Below are positions 23,930-32,441 of a DNA stretch of 64,000 nucleotides, piece by piece. Location of the stretch: the NCBI RefSeq assembly GCF_007641235.1, contig NZ_CP038157.1, positions 620,001 through 684,000 on the forward strand, in the 5' to 3' direction. Position numbers and translations under genes: made by a program. A model generated the notes under the pieces. The model saw only the letters and a program-made list of their open reading frames with translations. It did no database searches and was not told where the DNA came from. This DNA is from Corynebacterium sanguinis (GTDB taxonomy: Bacteria > Actinomycetota > Actinomycetes > Mycobacteriales > Mycobacteriaceae). Position 1 is the stretch's first letter. Every line of letters starts with the position of its first letter.

Positions 23930-25062
23930 GGCCCGAACACCTCCCGGTAACCGTCCGCCTCGCCCGCAACTGAGTCCCACAGCACCTTCGCGCGCACCGG
24001 GTTGCCCTCGAGCACCCCGAGCTGGTGCAGCACGCGGGAGCCGTCGGGGCGCCGCTTGACCACGAGGATCACCTCGACGGCCGCCGCGAGCTGGGAGTGC
24101 AGGCTTGGCCGGTCGAGCCCGCCTAGCGCGGCGAGCGCCTCCATGCGCGCGGGCACCTCGTGGATCGAGTTCGCGTGCAGGGTGCCGGCGCCGCCGTCGT
24201 GGCCCGTGTTCAGCGCGGCGAGCAGGTCAACCACCTCAGCGCCGCGGATCTCGCCAACGACGATCCGGTCCGGGCGCATCCGCAGGGACTGCCGCAACAG
24301 GTCGGACAACGTGATCTCACCGGCGCCCTCAGCGTTGGCGCCCCGCGACGTCAGGTTGAGCACGTGCGGGTGGCTCGGCGTGAGCTCCAAGGTGTCCTCG
24401 ATAACCACGATGCGCTCGGTGGCGTCGACCTCTGCCAGCATGGCGGACAGAAGCGTTGTCTTGCCGGCGCCCGTGCCGCCAAGCACCAAAAACGCGCGCC
24501 GGTCGCGCACAATGCGGCGCAGCGCCGCGCCGCGCTCGGCGTCGAAGGCCCCGCGCGCGGCGAGGTCGTCGAGCGTGGCCGTGGTGGAGCGCAGCACGCG
24601 CAGCGAAATGCACGTGCCGACGTGCGCGGTGGGGTGCAGGACCGCGTGGAAGCGCAGGAGGGTGCCGTTGTCGCGGGTGAGGTGGCCGTCGCAGAACGGG
24701 TGGGCGTCGTCAAGCCTGCGCCCGCAACCAGCGGCGAGGCGGGAGGCGAGGCGGCGCACGTCCGCGTCCGCGGCAAAGCGCACCGGGGTGGCCTCGAGCC
24801 CGCTGCCGCGATCGACGTAGACGCCGTGCGGGCCGTTGACGCAGATGTCGGTTACCGTCGGATCTGCCAGGAGCTGCTCCAGCGGCCCGGCGCCGGTGGT
24901 GTCGTCGCGCAGCCTGCGCATGATGGTGAGGACGTCGACGTCGCTGAGCACGGCCGATTCCTCGCGGATCAGGGCCGACAGGCGCGCCGGGTCGACGTCG
25001 GCCTCGGCGGCGAGCCGGCGCTTGACGCGGGTGATGATCTCCTCCGTCGCCCGCGCGCTCAT
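23926..25062 (-). CDS. tadA: TadA/VirB11-type secretion ATPase
   Basis: 378 residues from ATG 25062. The N-terminal domain is LLADPTVTDICVNGPHGVYVDRG. The nucleotide-binding core has Walker A LGGTGAGKTTLLSAML, an Asp box VVIEDTLEL, a Walker B/His box RPDRIVVGEIRGAEVVDLL, and GTLHANSIHEVPARME. It powers pilin assembly at the inner membrane. It is coupled by 4-nt overlaps to the ssd-like gene upstream and tadB downstream. Confidence 0.92.
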   Translation of the reverse strand: MSARATEEIITRVKRRLAAEADVDPARLSALIREESAVLSDVDVLTIMRRLRDDTTGAGPLEQLLADPTVTDICVNGPHGVYVDRGSGLEATPVRFAADADVRRLASRLAAGCGRRLDDAHPFCDGHLTRDNGTLLRFHAVLHPTAHVGTCISLRVLRSTTATLDDLAARGAFDAERGAALRRIVRDRRAFLVLGGTGAGKTTLLSAMLAEVDATERIVVIEDTLELTPSHPHVLNLTSRGANAEGAGEITLSDLLRQSLRMRPDRIVVGEIRGAEVVDLLAALNTGHDGGAGTLHANSIHEVPARMEALAALGGLDRPSLHSQLAAAVEVILVVKRRPDGSRVLHQLGVLEGNPVRAKVLWDSVAGEADGYREVFGP

Positions 25063-26105
25063 ACCCCGACCTCCGCGATCACCTTCGCGGCGGCGCGTGC
25101 GAGCGGGCGGGGCAGGCGCAGCGGCAGGCCTGCGGTTTCGACCTTGCGGGTCAGCCCGGCGACTTCGGGCACGTCCGCGATGACGTCGAGCTTGGTCACG
25201 CGCTCGATCTCGCGCGCCGACAGCCCCGTCCAGGAGCGCCGCCGCGCCACGATCGCGCACCCGATGCTGTTCGCGGCGAGCTCGGCGCAGATCCGCGCGG
25301 CCGCGGCCGCCGCGCGCACCTCGCCGGGGGTGACCACGAGCGCTAGGTCGCAGCGCTGCGGCACGAGCCCCACGGGGCAATCCACCACGGTAAGCCCCGC
25401 GGAGCCCAGCGCCGCCACGGTGCGCTCGAGCATCAATGGGTCGAGCACGAAGGGGTCGGCGATCGTGGTACGCGAGCAGGTCAGCACCGCGATCCCGTCA
25501 GGGGTGCTCGGCAGCGCGCGCCGCACGTCACCGCGCTCGACACTGCCCTCCCCGAACGAGATCTCGCCCCACCGCGCGCCACCACGCTCCTCAATGCCGA
25601 CGAGCAGGTCGAAGCCGCCGGAGTAGCGGTGGGCGTCGATCACAGTGGGTTCGCTCTCGCGCGCCGCCGCGCGGCTTATCGACGCGCACAGCGTCGACGC
25701 CCCCACCCCTCCGGCCGCGCCGATTACGGCGATGACCTTGCCCTCCACGCGGCGCAAGCGCGGGGTGCGCTCGAGCGCCCCGAGGGCACGCAAAAGCTCT
25801 GCGGCCTGGGCCGGCAGGACGAAGGCGGCCTCGGCCGCGGGGTAGGCGGCGTGCGCTTCCGCGACGGCGCCCACGTCGGGTCCGACGACGAAGATCCCTG
25901 CCCGGTGTGGGGTGCGCGAGAGCTCGGTGAGGTGCTGGGGGGCGTCGATAAGCACGGCGAAGGCCGAGTCGAGGTGGCGCTCGAGCGCGGCGGGCGAGGC
26001 GGTGGCGTCGATAAGTGCGCGGCCCGAGGCGGCAGCGAGGTGGACGGCTTCGGAGTGCGTGGCGGCGTCGTCAATCGCGATGAGGATGGGTGTTGGCTGC
26101 GGCAT
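25059..26105 (-). CDS. Ssd/CpaE-like ATPase (septum-site/tad-associated)
   Basis: 348 residues from ATG 26105. The N-terminal receiver-like region (MPQPTPILIAIDDAATHSEA) precedes a MinD/ParA-like domain with a deviant Walker A, IGAAGGVGASTLCASI, lacking the usual second Lys. VVDCPVGLVPQRCD is the switch region. This is the Rv3660c type, called septum-site-determining protein in mycobacteria and CpaE/TadZ-like in pilus systems. As first gene of the tad-like operon it probably positions the machine at a pole or septum. Confidence 0.82.
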   Translation of the reverse strand: MPQPTPILIAIDDAATHSEAVHLAAASGRALIDATASPAALERHLDSAFAVLIDAPQHLTELSRTPHRAGIFVVGPDVGAVAEAHAAYPAAEAAFVLPAQAAELLRALGALERTPRLRRVEGKVIAVIGAAGGVGASTLCASISRAAARESEPTVIDAHRYSGGFDLLVGIEERGGARWGEISFGEGSVERGDVRRALPSTPDGIAVLTCSRTTIADPFVLDPLMLERTVAALGSAGLTVVDCPVGLVPQRCDLALVVTPGEVRAAAAAARICAELAANSIGCAIVARRRSWTGLSAREIERVTKLDVIADVPEVAGLTRKVETAGLPLRLPRPLARAAAKVIAEVGV

Positions 26106-26448
26106 AGCTCCGACTGTTGCGCACGCGCTTGACCTGCACAAGACCACCCGCGCAAACCTGTGGATAACCATCGTGACTGGGTGACGCTTCACGCACTTCG
26201 CTGTGGATAACCCCGCGCGGCTGAGGACATAAGAGACGGCCCGCGCCTCGGGGGGGTGTGCGCGGGCCGTCAGTAACCCGGTCTCGGGGGGTGGACCGGG
26301 GCAGGCCACACTGTATATCGGGGCCTCGCAGGAATGATTATGACACACACCCCGAACAAGTTGCAAGCACCTCGGCGCAAATTTTCGTAAACTTTTTCGA
26401 AGTAGCTTTCTACCTCGGCACACGCGGCGCGGGGCTACAATGTAGGGC
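26106..26448. other. 343-bp divergent region with two GC-rich hairpins
   Basis: Two adjacent hairpins with G-rich loops are present. ACGGCCCGCGC/GCGCGGGCCGT (26236-26246, 26260-26270) encloses a run of seven G. CCCGGTC/GACCGGG (26277-26283, 26294-26300) encloses a run of six G. Neither is followed by a clear T-run. AT-rich sequence and a -10 element for the rightward gene follow. No gene is seen. Confidence 0.6.
26436..26441 (+). promoter_or_regulatory. -10 element of the HAD gene (leaderless)
   Basis: TACAAT ends 7 nt before ATG 26449, and no ribosome-binding site fits between. This places the transcript start at the ATG. Confidence 0.65.
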
Positions 26449-27300
26449 ATGACTGGCGACGAGTGCCGCGATGGTTTAAGCGGAGGAAGCGCGGGCGCCG
26501 CGACACCGCGGACCGCCGCCTTCTTCGACCTGGACAAGACCATCATCGCGACCTCGTCTGCGTTTGCTTTTGGCAAGGAGTTCCTCAACAACGGGCTGAT
26601 CTCGCGCCAAGAGGCCGTGGAGATCTACATGACCAAGGCCTCCTACATGCTTACCGGGCACTCCAGCGAGCAAATGGACTCGACGCGGGACTACCTCTCC
26701 CAGCTCGTCGCCGGCTGGTCGGTCGAGGACATCAACCGCATCACCACCGAGACGATGCGCAGCGTGGTCACGCCCGCGATCTACGCCGAGGCCCGCGAGC
26801 TGATCGATTACCACAAGCGCCACGGCCGCGACATCATCATCATTTCCGCCTCGGCCGACATCCTCGTCGAGCCGATCGCGCGCGAGCTCGGGGTGGACAT
26901 GATCGTCGCCACCGAGCTTGAGATTGTCGACGGCAAACTCACCGGCAACATCACCCGCTTCCTCAAAGGCGACGCCAAGGCCGAGGCGGTGGCCGAATTC
27001 GCCGACTCCCACAGCTACGACCTCGAGCTCTGCTACGCCTACTCCGACTCCGCCACCGACATCCCGATGCTGGAGATGGTGGGCCACGCCGTGGCGGTCA
27101 ACCCGGACCGCGCGCTGCGCAAACACGCCCAGGACAACGGGTGGGAGGTGCGCATTTTCAAGCACCCCGTGCCGCTGATCCAGATGCCCAACGCGCGCGA
27201 GTTCGGCATTGGCGCAGGCGTGCTCGCTGGAGTCACGGCCCTCGCCGCGGCGGGCGTGTGGGTCGCCCAGCGCATCATGAAGGACAGTAACAACACATAA
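26449..27300 (+). CDS. HAD-IB family phosphatase (SerB-like, membrane-tailed)
   Basis: 283 residues. HAD motif I is AFFDLDKTII (Asp27, Asp29), motif II IIISASADILVEP, and motif III/IV KGDAKAEAV to YSDSATDIPML. A hydrophobic C-terminal helix (about 255-275, GAGVLAGVTALAAAGVWVA) suggests membrane anchoring. The family (TIGR01490 type; Rv3661 in mycobacteria) resembles phosphoserine phosphatases, but the substrate is not known. It lies divergent to the tad-like operon, as in mycobacteria. Confidence 0.88.
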   Translation: MTGDECRDGLSGGSAGAATPRTAAFFDLDKTIIATSSAFAFGKEFLNNGLISRQEAVEIYMTKASYMLTGHSSEQMDSTRDYLSQLVAGWSVEDINRITTETMRSVVTPAIYAEARELIDYHKRHGRDIIIISASADILVEPIARELGVDMIVATELEIVDGKLTGNITRFLKGDAKAEAVAEFADSHSYDLELCYAYSDSATDIPMLEMVGHAVAVNPDRALRKHAQDNGWEVRIFKHPVPLIQMPNAREFGIGAGVLAGVTALAAAGVWVAQRIMKDSNNT

Positions 27301-27364
27301 TCCTCTAGGATTGGGTATGTTCTAATGAAAAACTTGGCTAGCGCCACCGAGGAAGGTATTCAAC

Positions 27365-27934
27365 GTGAGCAATAAGGGTCTCTACACGAACGGTTCGACA
27401 GCCATCTCCGCGAAGGTGGACTCCATCCCGCTGCGCGACACCGACGTCACGCAGCCGGGACAGGACTCCATTGGTGATCTGGTCTCCAACGCCACCGAGC
27501 AGGTTTCCCGCCTGGTGCGCAACGAGATCGAGCTTGCCAAGACCGAGGTCATCGGCGAGGTAAAGAAGGGCGCCATCGGCGGCGGCCTCTTCGCCGGCGC
27601 CGGCGTCATCGCGCTTTACTCCACCTTCTTTTTCTTCTTCTTCCTCGCCGCGCTGCTCCAGCTGTGGGTGCCGTGGTGGGCAGCCTTCCTCATCGTCTTC
27701 CTTGTCATGCTCGCCGTCGCCGGCATCCTCGCCTTCGTCGGTCTGCGCAAGTTCAAGAAGATCAAGTCCCCCGAGCGCACCATTGAGTCGGTTAACGAGC
27801 TGAAGAACCTCGTCCCGGGCCAGGCGAAGAAGAACCTCGCCGAGGACGACAGCGCCCTCTACACCGGCGGACCCGCGCCGACCGGTCGCCCCGTCCCGCC
27901 GCGCGGCGGCTCCACCGTCGCGAACGTCGACTAG
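27365..27934 (+). CDS. Putative holin-superfamily / phage-holin-3-6-type membrane protein
   Basis: 189 residues from GTG with GAGGAAGG upstream. The cytoplasmic N-terminus ends in LVSNATEQVSRLVRNEIELAKTEV. Two long hydrophobic helices (about 77-105 and 110-132) follow, then a Pro/Gly-rich tail. This is the actinobacterial Act-Hol type, located between the HAD and EphE-like genes as in mycobacteria. The name is historic; a lytic function is not implied. It ends 18 bp before the hydrolase gene, likely one transcript. Confidence 0.8.
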   Translation: MSNKGLYTNGSTAISAKVDSIPLRDTDVTQPGQDSIGDLVSNATEQVSRLVRNEIELAKTEVIGEVKKGAIGGGLFAGAGVIALYSTFFFFFFLAALLQLWVPWWAAFLIVFLVMLAVAGILAFVGLRKFKKIKSPERTIESVNELKNLVPGQAKKNLAEDDSALYTGGPAPTGRPVPPRGGSTVANVD

Positions 27935-27952
27935 CTCGAGCGTAGTAACGCG

Positions 27953-28903
27953 GTGGCCACCCCCGGACGCCGACTCCCCCCGTCGGTAGTCGAGCTTGAG
28001 GGCGATTTCACCCACCGCATGCTCCACACCCGCGGCACCCGCCTCCACGCGGTGACCGCGGGCGACGCGGACTGCCCGCTGATCGTGCTGCTCCACGGCA
28101 CGTTCGGTGGGTGGTTCGATTTTTCCGACGTTGTTGCCCCGCTCGCGCAGCGGGGCTTTCACGTCGCCGCGCTGGACATGCGCGGCTACGGCATGTCGGA
28201 CAAGCCCCCGCCCCGGCCCGGCAGCGACATGCTGCTCGCCGTCGGCGACGTCAAGGGCGCGATAGCCACCCTCGGGCATAAACGCGCCGTGCTCGTCGGC
28301 GTCGACACGGGGGGCGCGGTCGCCTGGGTGAGCGCTGCCACACACCCGGAAACGGTCGCGGGGCTGGTGTCCGTTTCCGCATCGCACCCGGCGGACCTGC
28401 GCGCGGCGATGGCCTCGCGGCCGTGGGATTTCATGCCCATGCTCGGCCGCAGTGCGCTCGCCCACCTGCCCTCGCGCCTGCTCGAGCGCTTCGCCCGCGC
28501 CCGCGCGCGTGCCTACCGCGCCAACCTGGCCATCAACACCACGGCCTCGTTCCAGCGCAGCGACCGCTTCGCCGAGGTGCTTGCTTTACGACGCACCGCC
28601 GCCGCGATCGACAACGCTTTCATCCATAGCGTCCACAACTCCCGCCTTCTCACCAGCTCAACGCCCCGGCGGGCGAGCGTGAGTGCGCCGACCCTGTTAA
28701 TCCACCCCAACCAAAGCCTGTGGCGGCGCCTCGCCGCGCGCCAGCGCGACCGCGTCACCGGCGACTACCGCACGCTCACCCTCCCGGGCGCGAAGAACCT
28801 GCCGCACATCGAGAACCCAGGGGCGTTCGTCGACGCGATCGCTGAGTTCGCCGGCGGGCTAACCGACCACGCAGCTTTGCGTGTCGGCCGGCGTGGTATG
28901 TGA
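27953..28903 (+). CDS. Alpha/beta hydrolase (EphE-like)
   Basis: 316 residues from GTG. The oxyanion region is VLLHGTFGGWFDF. The nucleophile elbow GVDTGG carries Asp118 rather than Ser, as in epoxide hydrolases and dehalogenases. The catalytic His is probably in AKNLPHIENPGAF near the C-terminus. The mycobacterial neighbour in this position is EphE. The gene ends inside the convergent marP gene; the two coding regions overlap by 45 bp tail-to-tail. Confidence 0.85.
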   Translation: MATPGRRLPPSVVELEGDFTHRMLHTRGTRLHAVTAGDADCPLIVLLHGTFGGWFDFSDVVAPLAQRGFHVAALDMRGYGMSDKPPPRPGSDMLLAVGDVKGAIATLGHKRAVLVGVDTGGAVAWVSAATHPETVAGLVSVSASHPADLRAAMASRPWDFMPMLGRSALAHLPSRLLERFARARARAYRANLAINTTASFQRSDRFAEVLALRRTAAAIDNAFIHSVHNSRLLTSSTPRRASVSAPTLLIHPNQSLWRRLAARQRDRVTGDYRTLTLPGAKNLPHIENPGAFVDAIAEFAGGLTDHAALRVGRRGM

Positions 28904-30052
28904 CTGCAGGGGGCCCACCGCGCTGAGCACCTGGTCAAGGGTGAGCGCGTAGCCGGTGTCGCTGGAGTCGACGGAGGCGCCGAAGATCACGCCCGCGACC
29001 TCGCCCTCGGGTGTGAGAAGCGGCCCGCCCGAGTTGCCCTGCCTGACGTTGCCGCGCAGGGTGTACGCCTCGCGCTCAAAGCGCCCGGTGGAGTAAATGT
29101 CCGGGCCCGAGATGTTGATCCGGCTGCGCACGCGCGCCGGAGCGGCCTCGAACGGCCCGGAACGCGGGTAGCCCATCACCACCGCGTTGTCACCGCGGGC
29201 CAGGCCTTCCTGCGCCAGCGGGATGGGGTCGAGGCCCAGCCTCTCGCTGTACAGCACCGCAATGTCCACGTCCGGGCGGTAGTAAACGACCTCGGCAGGT
29301 TTCACGCCCAACACAGTGTCTAGGTTGACGGCTTCGGTGCCCGCCACCACATGGGCGTTGGTGATCACATAGTCCTCGGCGGCCACGAAGCCGGAGCCCA
29401 TCAGCTTGCGCCCGCACACCCCGGCGTCACCCATAACGTGCACCACGCTCGGGCTGACGCGGTCGACCACCTCCGGGTCGACCGCTGCCGCGTCGGGGGC
29501 GTCGACCTGCTGGCCGCCGGGCGTGGCAAAGGGTGAGACCAGCGGCGGCAGGCCCGAATCGTTGAGCAGCGCCGCGAGCCGCCCGGGAAGCGACTCCAGC
29601 CCGGCGGGTGCGGCCGAGTCGATCGCGCCGAGGACGGCGGAGTTGCGGATGCCGTCGCCGACGGCGCCTGGGACCGACGTGGCCAGGGGAATCGAGATGA
29701 ACCAGGTGACCAGCGCCACCACCAGCGCCTGGAACACCGACCCCACCACCGAATCGAGCACGTGGGTGGAGCGGAACCGGGCCCGCTCGCGCACCCTGGA
29801 GCCGACGACGAGGCCGACCATGTTGCCCATGCCCACAAACAGCACCACCACGGCGAGCAGAATCACGAGCTTGACCGCCCGGGTTTCGGCGAGGTTGACC
29901 AGCAGCGGCGCGATGGCCAGGCCGACGATCAGCCCGGCGACGACACCCACCATCGACAACACCGCCCTGAGCGCGCCTTGGCGCCAGCCGCTGACGAACG
30001 CGGCGATGATCACGGCAACAAGGATTACATCGACGATGACAGCGGCGTCCAA
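28859..30052 (-). CDS. marP: MarP-type membrane serine protease (CvpA domain + trypsin fold)
   Basis: 397 residues. A CvpA-like domain with four helices fills about residues 5-125. The extracytoplasmic chymotrypsin-like protease has His234 (TNAHVVAG), Asp263 (PDVDIAVL) and Ser341 (RQGNSGGPL). Cys213 and Cys394 stand where M. tuberculosis MarP has its stabilising disulfide (C214-C395 as I recall). MarP supports survival of acid and oxidative stress by cleaving cell-wall hydrolases. The start codon is TTG at 30052. Confidence 0.92.
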   Translation of the reverse strand: MDAAVIVDVILVAVIIAAFVSGWRQGALRAVLSMVGVVAGLIVGLAIAPLLVNLAETRAVKLVILLAVVVLFVGMGNMVGLVVGSRVRERARFRSTHVLDSVVGSVFQALVVALVTWFISIPLATSVPGAVGDGIRNSAVLGAIDSAAPAGLESLPGRLAALLNDSGLPPLVSPFATPGGQQVDAPDAAAVDPEVVDRVSPSVVHVMGDAGVCGRKLMGSGFVAAEDYVITNAHVVAGTEAVNLDTVLGVKPAEVVYYRPDVDIAVLYSERLGLDPIPLAQEGLARGDNAVVMGYPRSGPFEAAPARVRSRINISGPDIYSTGRFEREAYTLRGNVRQGNSGGPLLTPEGEVAGVIFGASVDSSDTGYALTLDQVLSAVGPLQSHTTPADTQSCVVG

Positions 30053-30121
30053 CGCGTCGGTTCTCCCTCGGTTTTTCGGTACGGGCCTACTTCGTGCGAG
30101 TTGATGTTACTCCGGGTGGGG

Positions 30122-30820
30122 CTAAAAGTGGCGCTCCCCGTTGCGCGAACGCTTCAGCGCCCGGCGCAGCGGCACGACCGTGGGGTCGTAGGGTGTGGCC
30201 CATCCGGCAGCGTCGAAGAGGACGTCGAGAAGCACGCCCGTAAAGCCCCAGACGAGGTAGTCGTTGACCCAAAACGCCGGCCCGGTGAACCCGAAAAAGC
30301 CGACGTCCAGGCGGTTTTCGGGGGCGAGGAGCTCCGTGACCGGGGCGAAGAAAACGTCGTCCGTTTCCACCGGGCTGGCCACGTACGGGCTTCCCGGGTC
30401 GGCCGAGTAGGCGAGCACGGGGCGTACCGCGCGGCGGCGCCCTCCGGCGGTGGTCAGCGAGGGCATCACGGCCAGCGGCGTGACGCGCTCGCGCTCCAGG
30501 CCCGTTTCCTCCCACGCCTCGCGCAGCGCGGCGTCGACGGGCCCGAGGTCGGTGTCGTCGATACGCCCGCCGGGAAACGCCATCTGCCCGGAGTGGCTGC
30601 GCATCGTCGGCGTGCGGTGCGTGATTAAGATCTCCGCCTCGGCGGCGTTAGCGCCGGTCAGCAGCATGAGCACGGCGGCGTCGTCGCGCTCGGGGCGCTG
30701 CACGGTGCGGCCCGACAGCAGCTCCTGCGCCCGCTTGGAGCGTTGCGACGTCTCCATCCCGGCGATCATCGAGGTCAGCCAGCCCGGCGCGAGCTCAGGC
30801 GCGAGTGCAACGTCTGCCAC
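30122..30820 (-). CDS. NUDIX hydrolase, CoA pyrophosphatase type
   Basis: 232 residues from GTG. The Nudix box GGRIDDTDLGPVDAALREAW continues as EETG and follows the CoA-pyrophosphatase signature region (LLITHRTPTMRSHSGQMAFPGG). It is expected to hydrolyse a nucleoside-diphosphate-linked substrate such as CoA. The start abuts the stop of the tlpA-like gene, giving one leftward transcript nth, tlpA-like, nudix, as in the Rv3672c-Rv3674c group. Confidence 0.87.
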   Translation of the reverse strand: MADVALAPELAPGWLTSMIAGMETSQRSKRAQELLSGRTVQRPERDDAAVLMLLTGANAAEAEILITHRTPTMRSHSGQMAFPGGRIDDTDLGPVDAALREAWEETGLERERVTPLAVMPSLTTAGGRRRAVRPVLAYSADPGSPYVASPVETDDVFFAPVTELLAPENRLDVGFFGFTGPAFWVNDYLVWGFTGVLLDVLFDAAGWATPYDPTVVPLRRALKRSRNGERHF

Positions 30821-31390
30821 TTAGAGCACCCCTGTCACAGCGGCGTCGAGCTCGGCGGCGCTGCCGAACACCTTCGGGAACACGGCGAGCTGCTCATCAC
30901 CGCGAAACACCACGGTCAGCGGGATCACCCCGGGCAGCCCCAGGGTGCCCGCTAAAGTGTTGTCACTGTCCTGGTAGCTCGGCAGCCCGACACCGAGCTC
31001 GTTGAGCATCGCCGCACCGTTCGCGGCGGCCGCATCAGCGTGCACGCCGACCACGCTGAACTGCGGGTTTTCGGCGGCGAACTGCTCGATCACCGGCAGC
31101 TCCTCGCGGCACGGCTCGCACCACCACGCCCAGACGTTGACCACAGTGACGTCGCTGGCGGGATCGACATACCCGCCGCCGAGGCAATCAAGCGCCACCC
31201 CGCCGACCTCGCGCCCGGGGCAATCGGGCCGCGCGGGAACCGCCGCCGCGCTGCTTGTCGACGCCTCCACCGGCGTCCCCTGCCCCTGAGAACCGCCCGG
31301 GGTCGGGCGCAGCAGGACCAGGGCCCCGGCCAGCACGACGATGGTCGCCACCACCGCGGCGGCCACACCCAGTACTGCTGTCCTATTCAT
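30821..31390 (-). CDS. TlpA-family extracytoplasmic thioredoxin
   Basis: 189 residues from ATG 31390. An uncleaved-type N-terminal helix ([18 protein letters not shown]) anchors it. The thioredoxin domain has [17 protein letters not shown] with the WCEPC pair and GVIPLTVVF with cis-Pro. Two extra cysteines ([15 protein letters not shown]) precede the domain. It overlaps the nth stop by 8 nt. It is chromosomal and distinct from the island TlpA at 3922-4536. Confidence 0.87.
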   Translation of the reverse strand: MNRTAVLGVAAAVVATIVVLAGALVLLRPTPGGSQGQGTPVEASTSSAAAVPARPDCPGREVGGVALDCLGGGYVDPASDVTVVNVWAWWCEPCREELPVIEQFAAENPQFSVVGVHADAAAANGAAMLNELGVGLPSYQDSDNTLAGTLGLPGVIPLTVVFRGDEQLAVFPKVFGSAAELDAAVTGVL

Positions 31391-32213
31391 GTGCTTCTCC
31401 TTCGCCGCTGCCCACAAAGGCGAGGATGTGGTCGCGCTCGGGGCCGGTCACCTTCGCCGCGGCCTGGGCCGGGTCGGTCGGCCCCTCCCCGAAGCTGGGG
31501 CAGTCGAACGCCAGCGGGCACGCTCCGCAGGCGGGGGTGCGGGCGTGGCACACGCGCCTGCCGTGGAAGATGATCCGGTGCGAAAACATCGTCCACTCTT
31601 TCTTCTCAATAATCGCGGCGATCGCGTGCTCGATGGCCACCGGGTCTTTTTCCTCGGTGAGCTTGAGCCGGTGGACGAGCCGCTGGAAGTGCGTGTCCAC
31701 GGTCAGTCCGGGCATGTCGAAGGCGTTGCCGCGCACAACGTGCGCCGTTTTCCGGCCCACCCCCGGCAGGCTGACCAGGTCCTCGAGTGCGGTCGGGACC
31801 TCGCCACCGAAGTCGGTGACCAGCGTGCGGCCCAACCCGATGAGGTTTGCCGCCTTCGCGCGGTAGAAGCCGGTGGGACGGATGATCTCCTCTACCTCCT
31901 CCTGTTTTGCCGAGGCGTATGCGGAGGGCGTCGGAAAGCGGGCGAAAAGCGCAGGGGTGACCTGGTTGACGCGCACGTCGGTGGTTTGGGCACTGAGCAC
32001 GGTGGCGACGAGCAGCTCCAGCGGGTTGGTGAAGTCGAGCTCCGCGTGCGCGTCGGGGAACACCGCCGCGAGCGTGCGGTTGATGCGGCGCGCGCGGCGG
32101 GTGCGCCCGATGGCTGTCTCCTCGCCCTTGGCCGCCGGGTGGGAACCGGGCCGGCGGTGCCTCTGGGGAGTCAGCGACGCTGCCGTGTGAGAAGAGCCGG
32201 TGGGTCCAGTCAT
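31383..32213 (-). CDS. nth: Endonuclease III
   Basis: 276 residues; the first about 38 are poorly conserved and a later start is possible. The helix-hairpin-helix is [15 protein letters not shown] with the catalytic Lys, and the catalytic Asp is in [11 protein letters not shown] 4Fe-4S loop has spacing C-X6-C-X2-C-X5-C ([17 protein letters not shown]). The enzyme removes oxidised pyrimidines with AP-lyase activity. Confidence 0.95.
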   Translation of the reverse strand: MTGPTGSSHTAASLTPQRHRRPGSHPAAKGEETAIGRTRRARRINRTLAAVFPDAHAELDFTNPLELLVATVLSAQTTDVRVNQVTPALFARFPTPSAYASAKQEEVEEIIRPTGFYRAKAANLIGLGRTLVTDFGGEVPTALEDLVSLPGVGRKTAHVVRGNAFDMPGLTVDTHFQRLVHRLKLTEEKDPVAIEHAIAAIIEKKEWTMFSHRIIFHGRRVCHARTPACGACPLAFDCPSFGEGPTDPAQAAAKVTGPERDHILAFVGSGEGEAHE

Positions 32214-32248
32214 AGGCGCAACTATAGTGACCGCTGCAATCAGGCCGG

Positions 32249-32254
32249 TAGAAT
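32249..32254 (+). promoter_or_regulatory. -10 element of the 29-residue peptide gene (leaderless)
   Basis: TAGAAT ends 7 nt before ATG 32262, the same geometry as other leaderless starts in this window. No ribosome-binding site is present. Confidence 0.6.
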
Positions 32255-32261
32255 CTCACCC

Positions 32262-32351
32262 ATGACAGTTGTCCTCGTAGCCCTAGCCCCCGTGATTCTC
32301 GGCCTCTTCGCCGCCGGCATGGAAAAGCTGGAATCCAGCCTGTTTTCGTAA
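32262..32351 (+). CDS. 29-residue hydrophobic peptide between nth and glxR
   Basis: The short frame reads VVLVALAPVILGLFAAGMEK followed by LESSLFS: one membrane-length hydrophobic helix with a charged C-terminal end. It has a good TAGAAT -10 element 7 nt upstream, so it is probably translated leaderlessly. M. tuberculosis has a membrane-protein gene (Rv3675) at the same place between nth and crp, though longer. No function is known. Confidence 0.6.
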   Translation: MTVVLVALAPVILGLFAAGMEKLESSLFS

Positions 32352-32372
32352 CTGGCCACAATTTCGCCCTTT

Positions 32373-32388
32373 TGTGACGAACCTCCCA
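32373..32388. promoter_or_regulatory. Possible GlxR operator upstream of glxR
   Basis: TGTGACGAACCTCCCA matches the GlxR consensus TGTGANNTANNTCACA with two mismatches. It lies 54-69 bp before the glxR start, just upstream of a TACCCT -10 candidate (32398-32403). This fits autoregulation, which is known for GlxR. Confidence 0.5.
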
Positions 32389-32441
32389 CGGCAGTGATAC
32401 CCTAACGGGTGGAATAGCGCCGTTGAGCTAAGGAGGCATAC

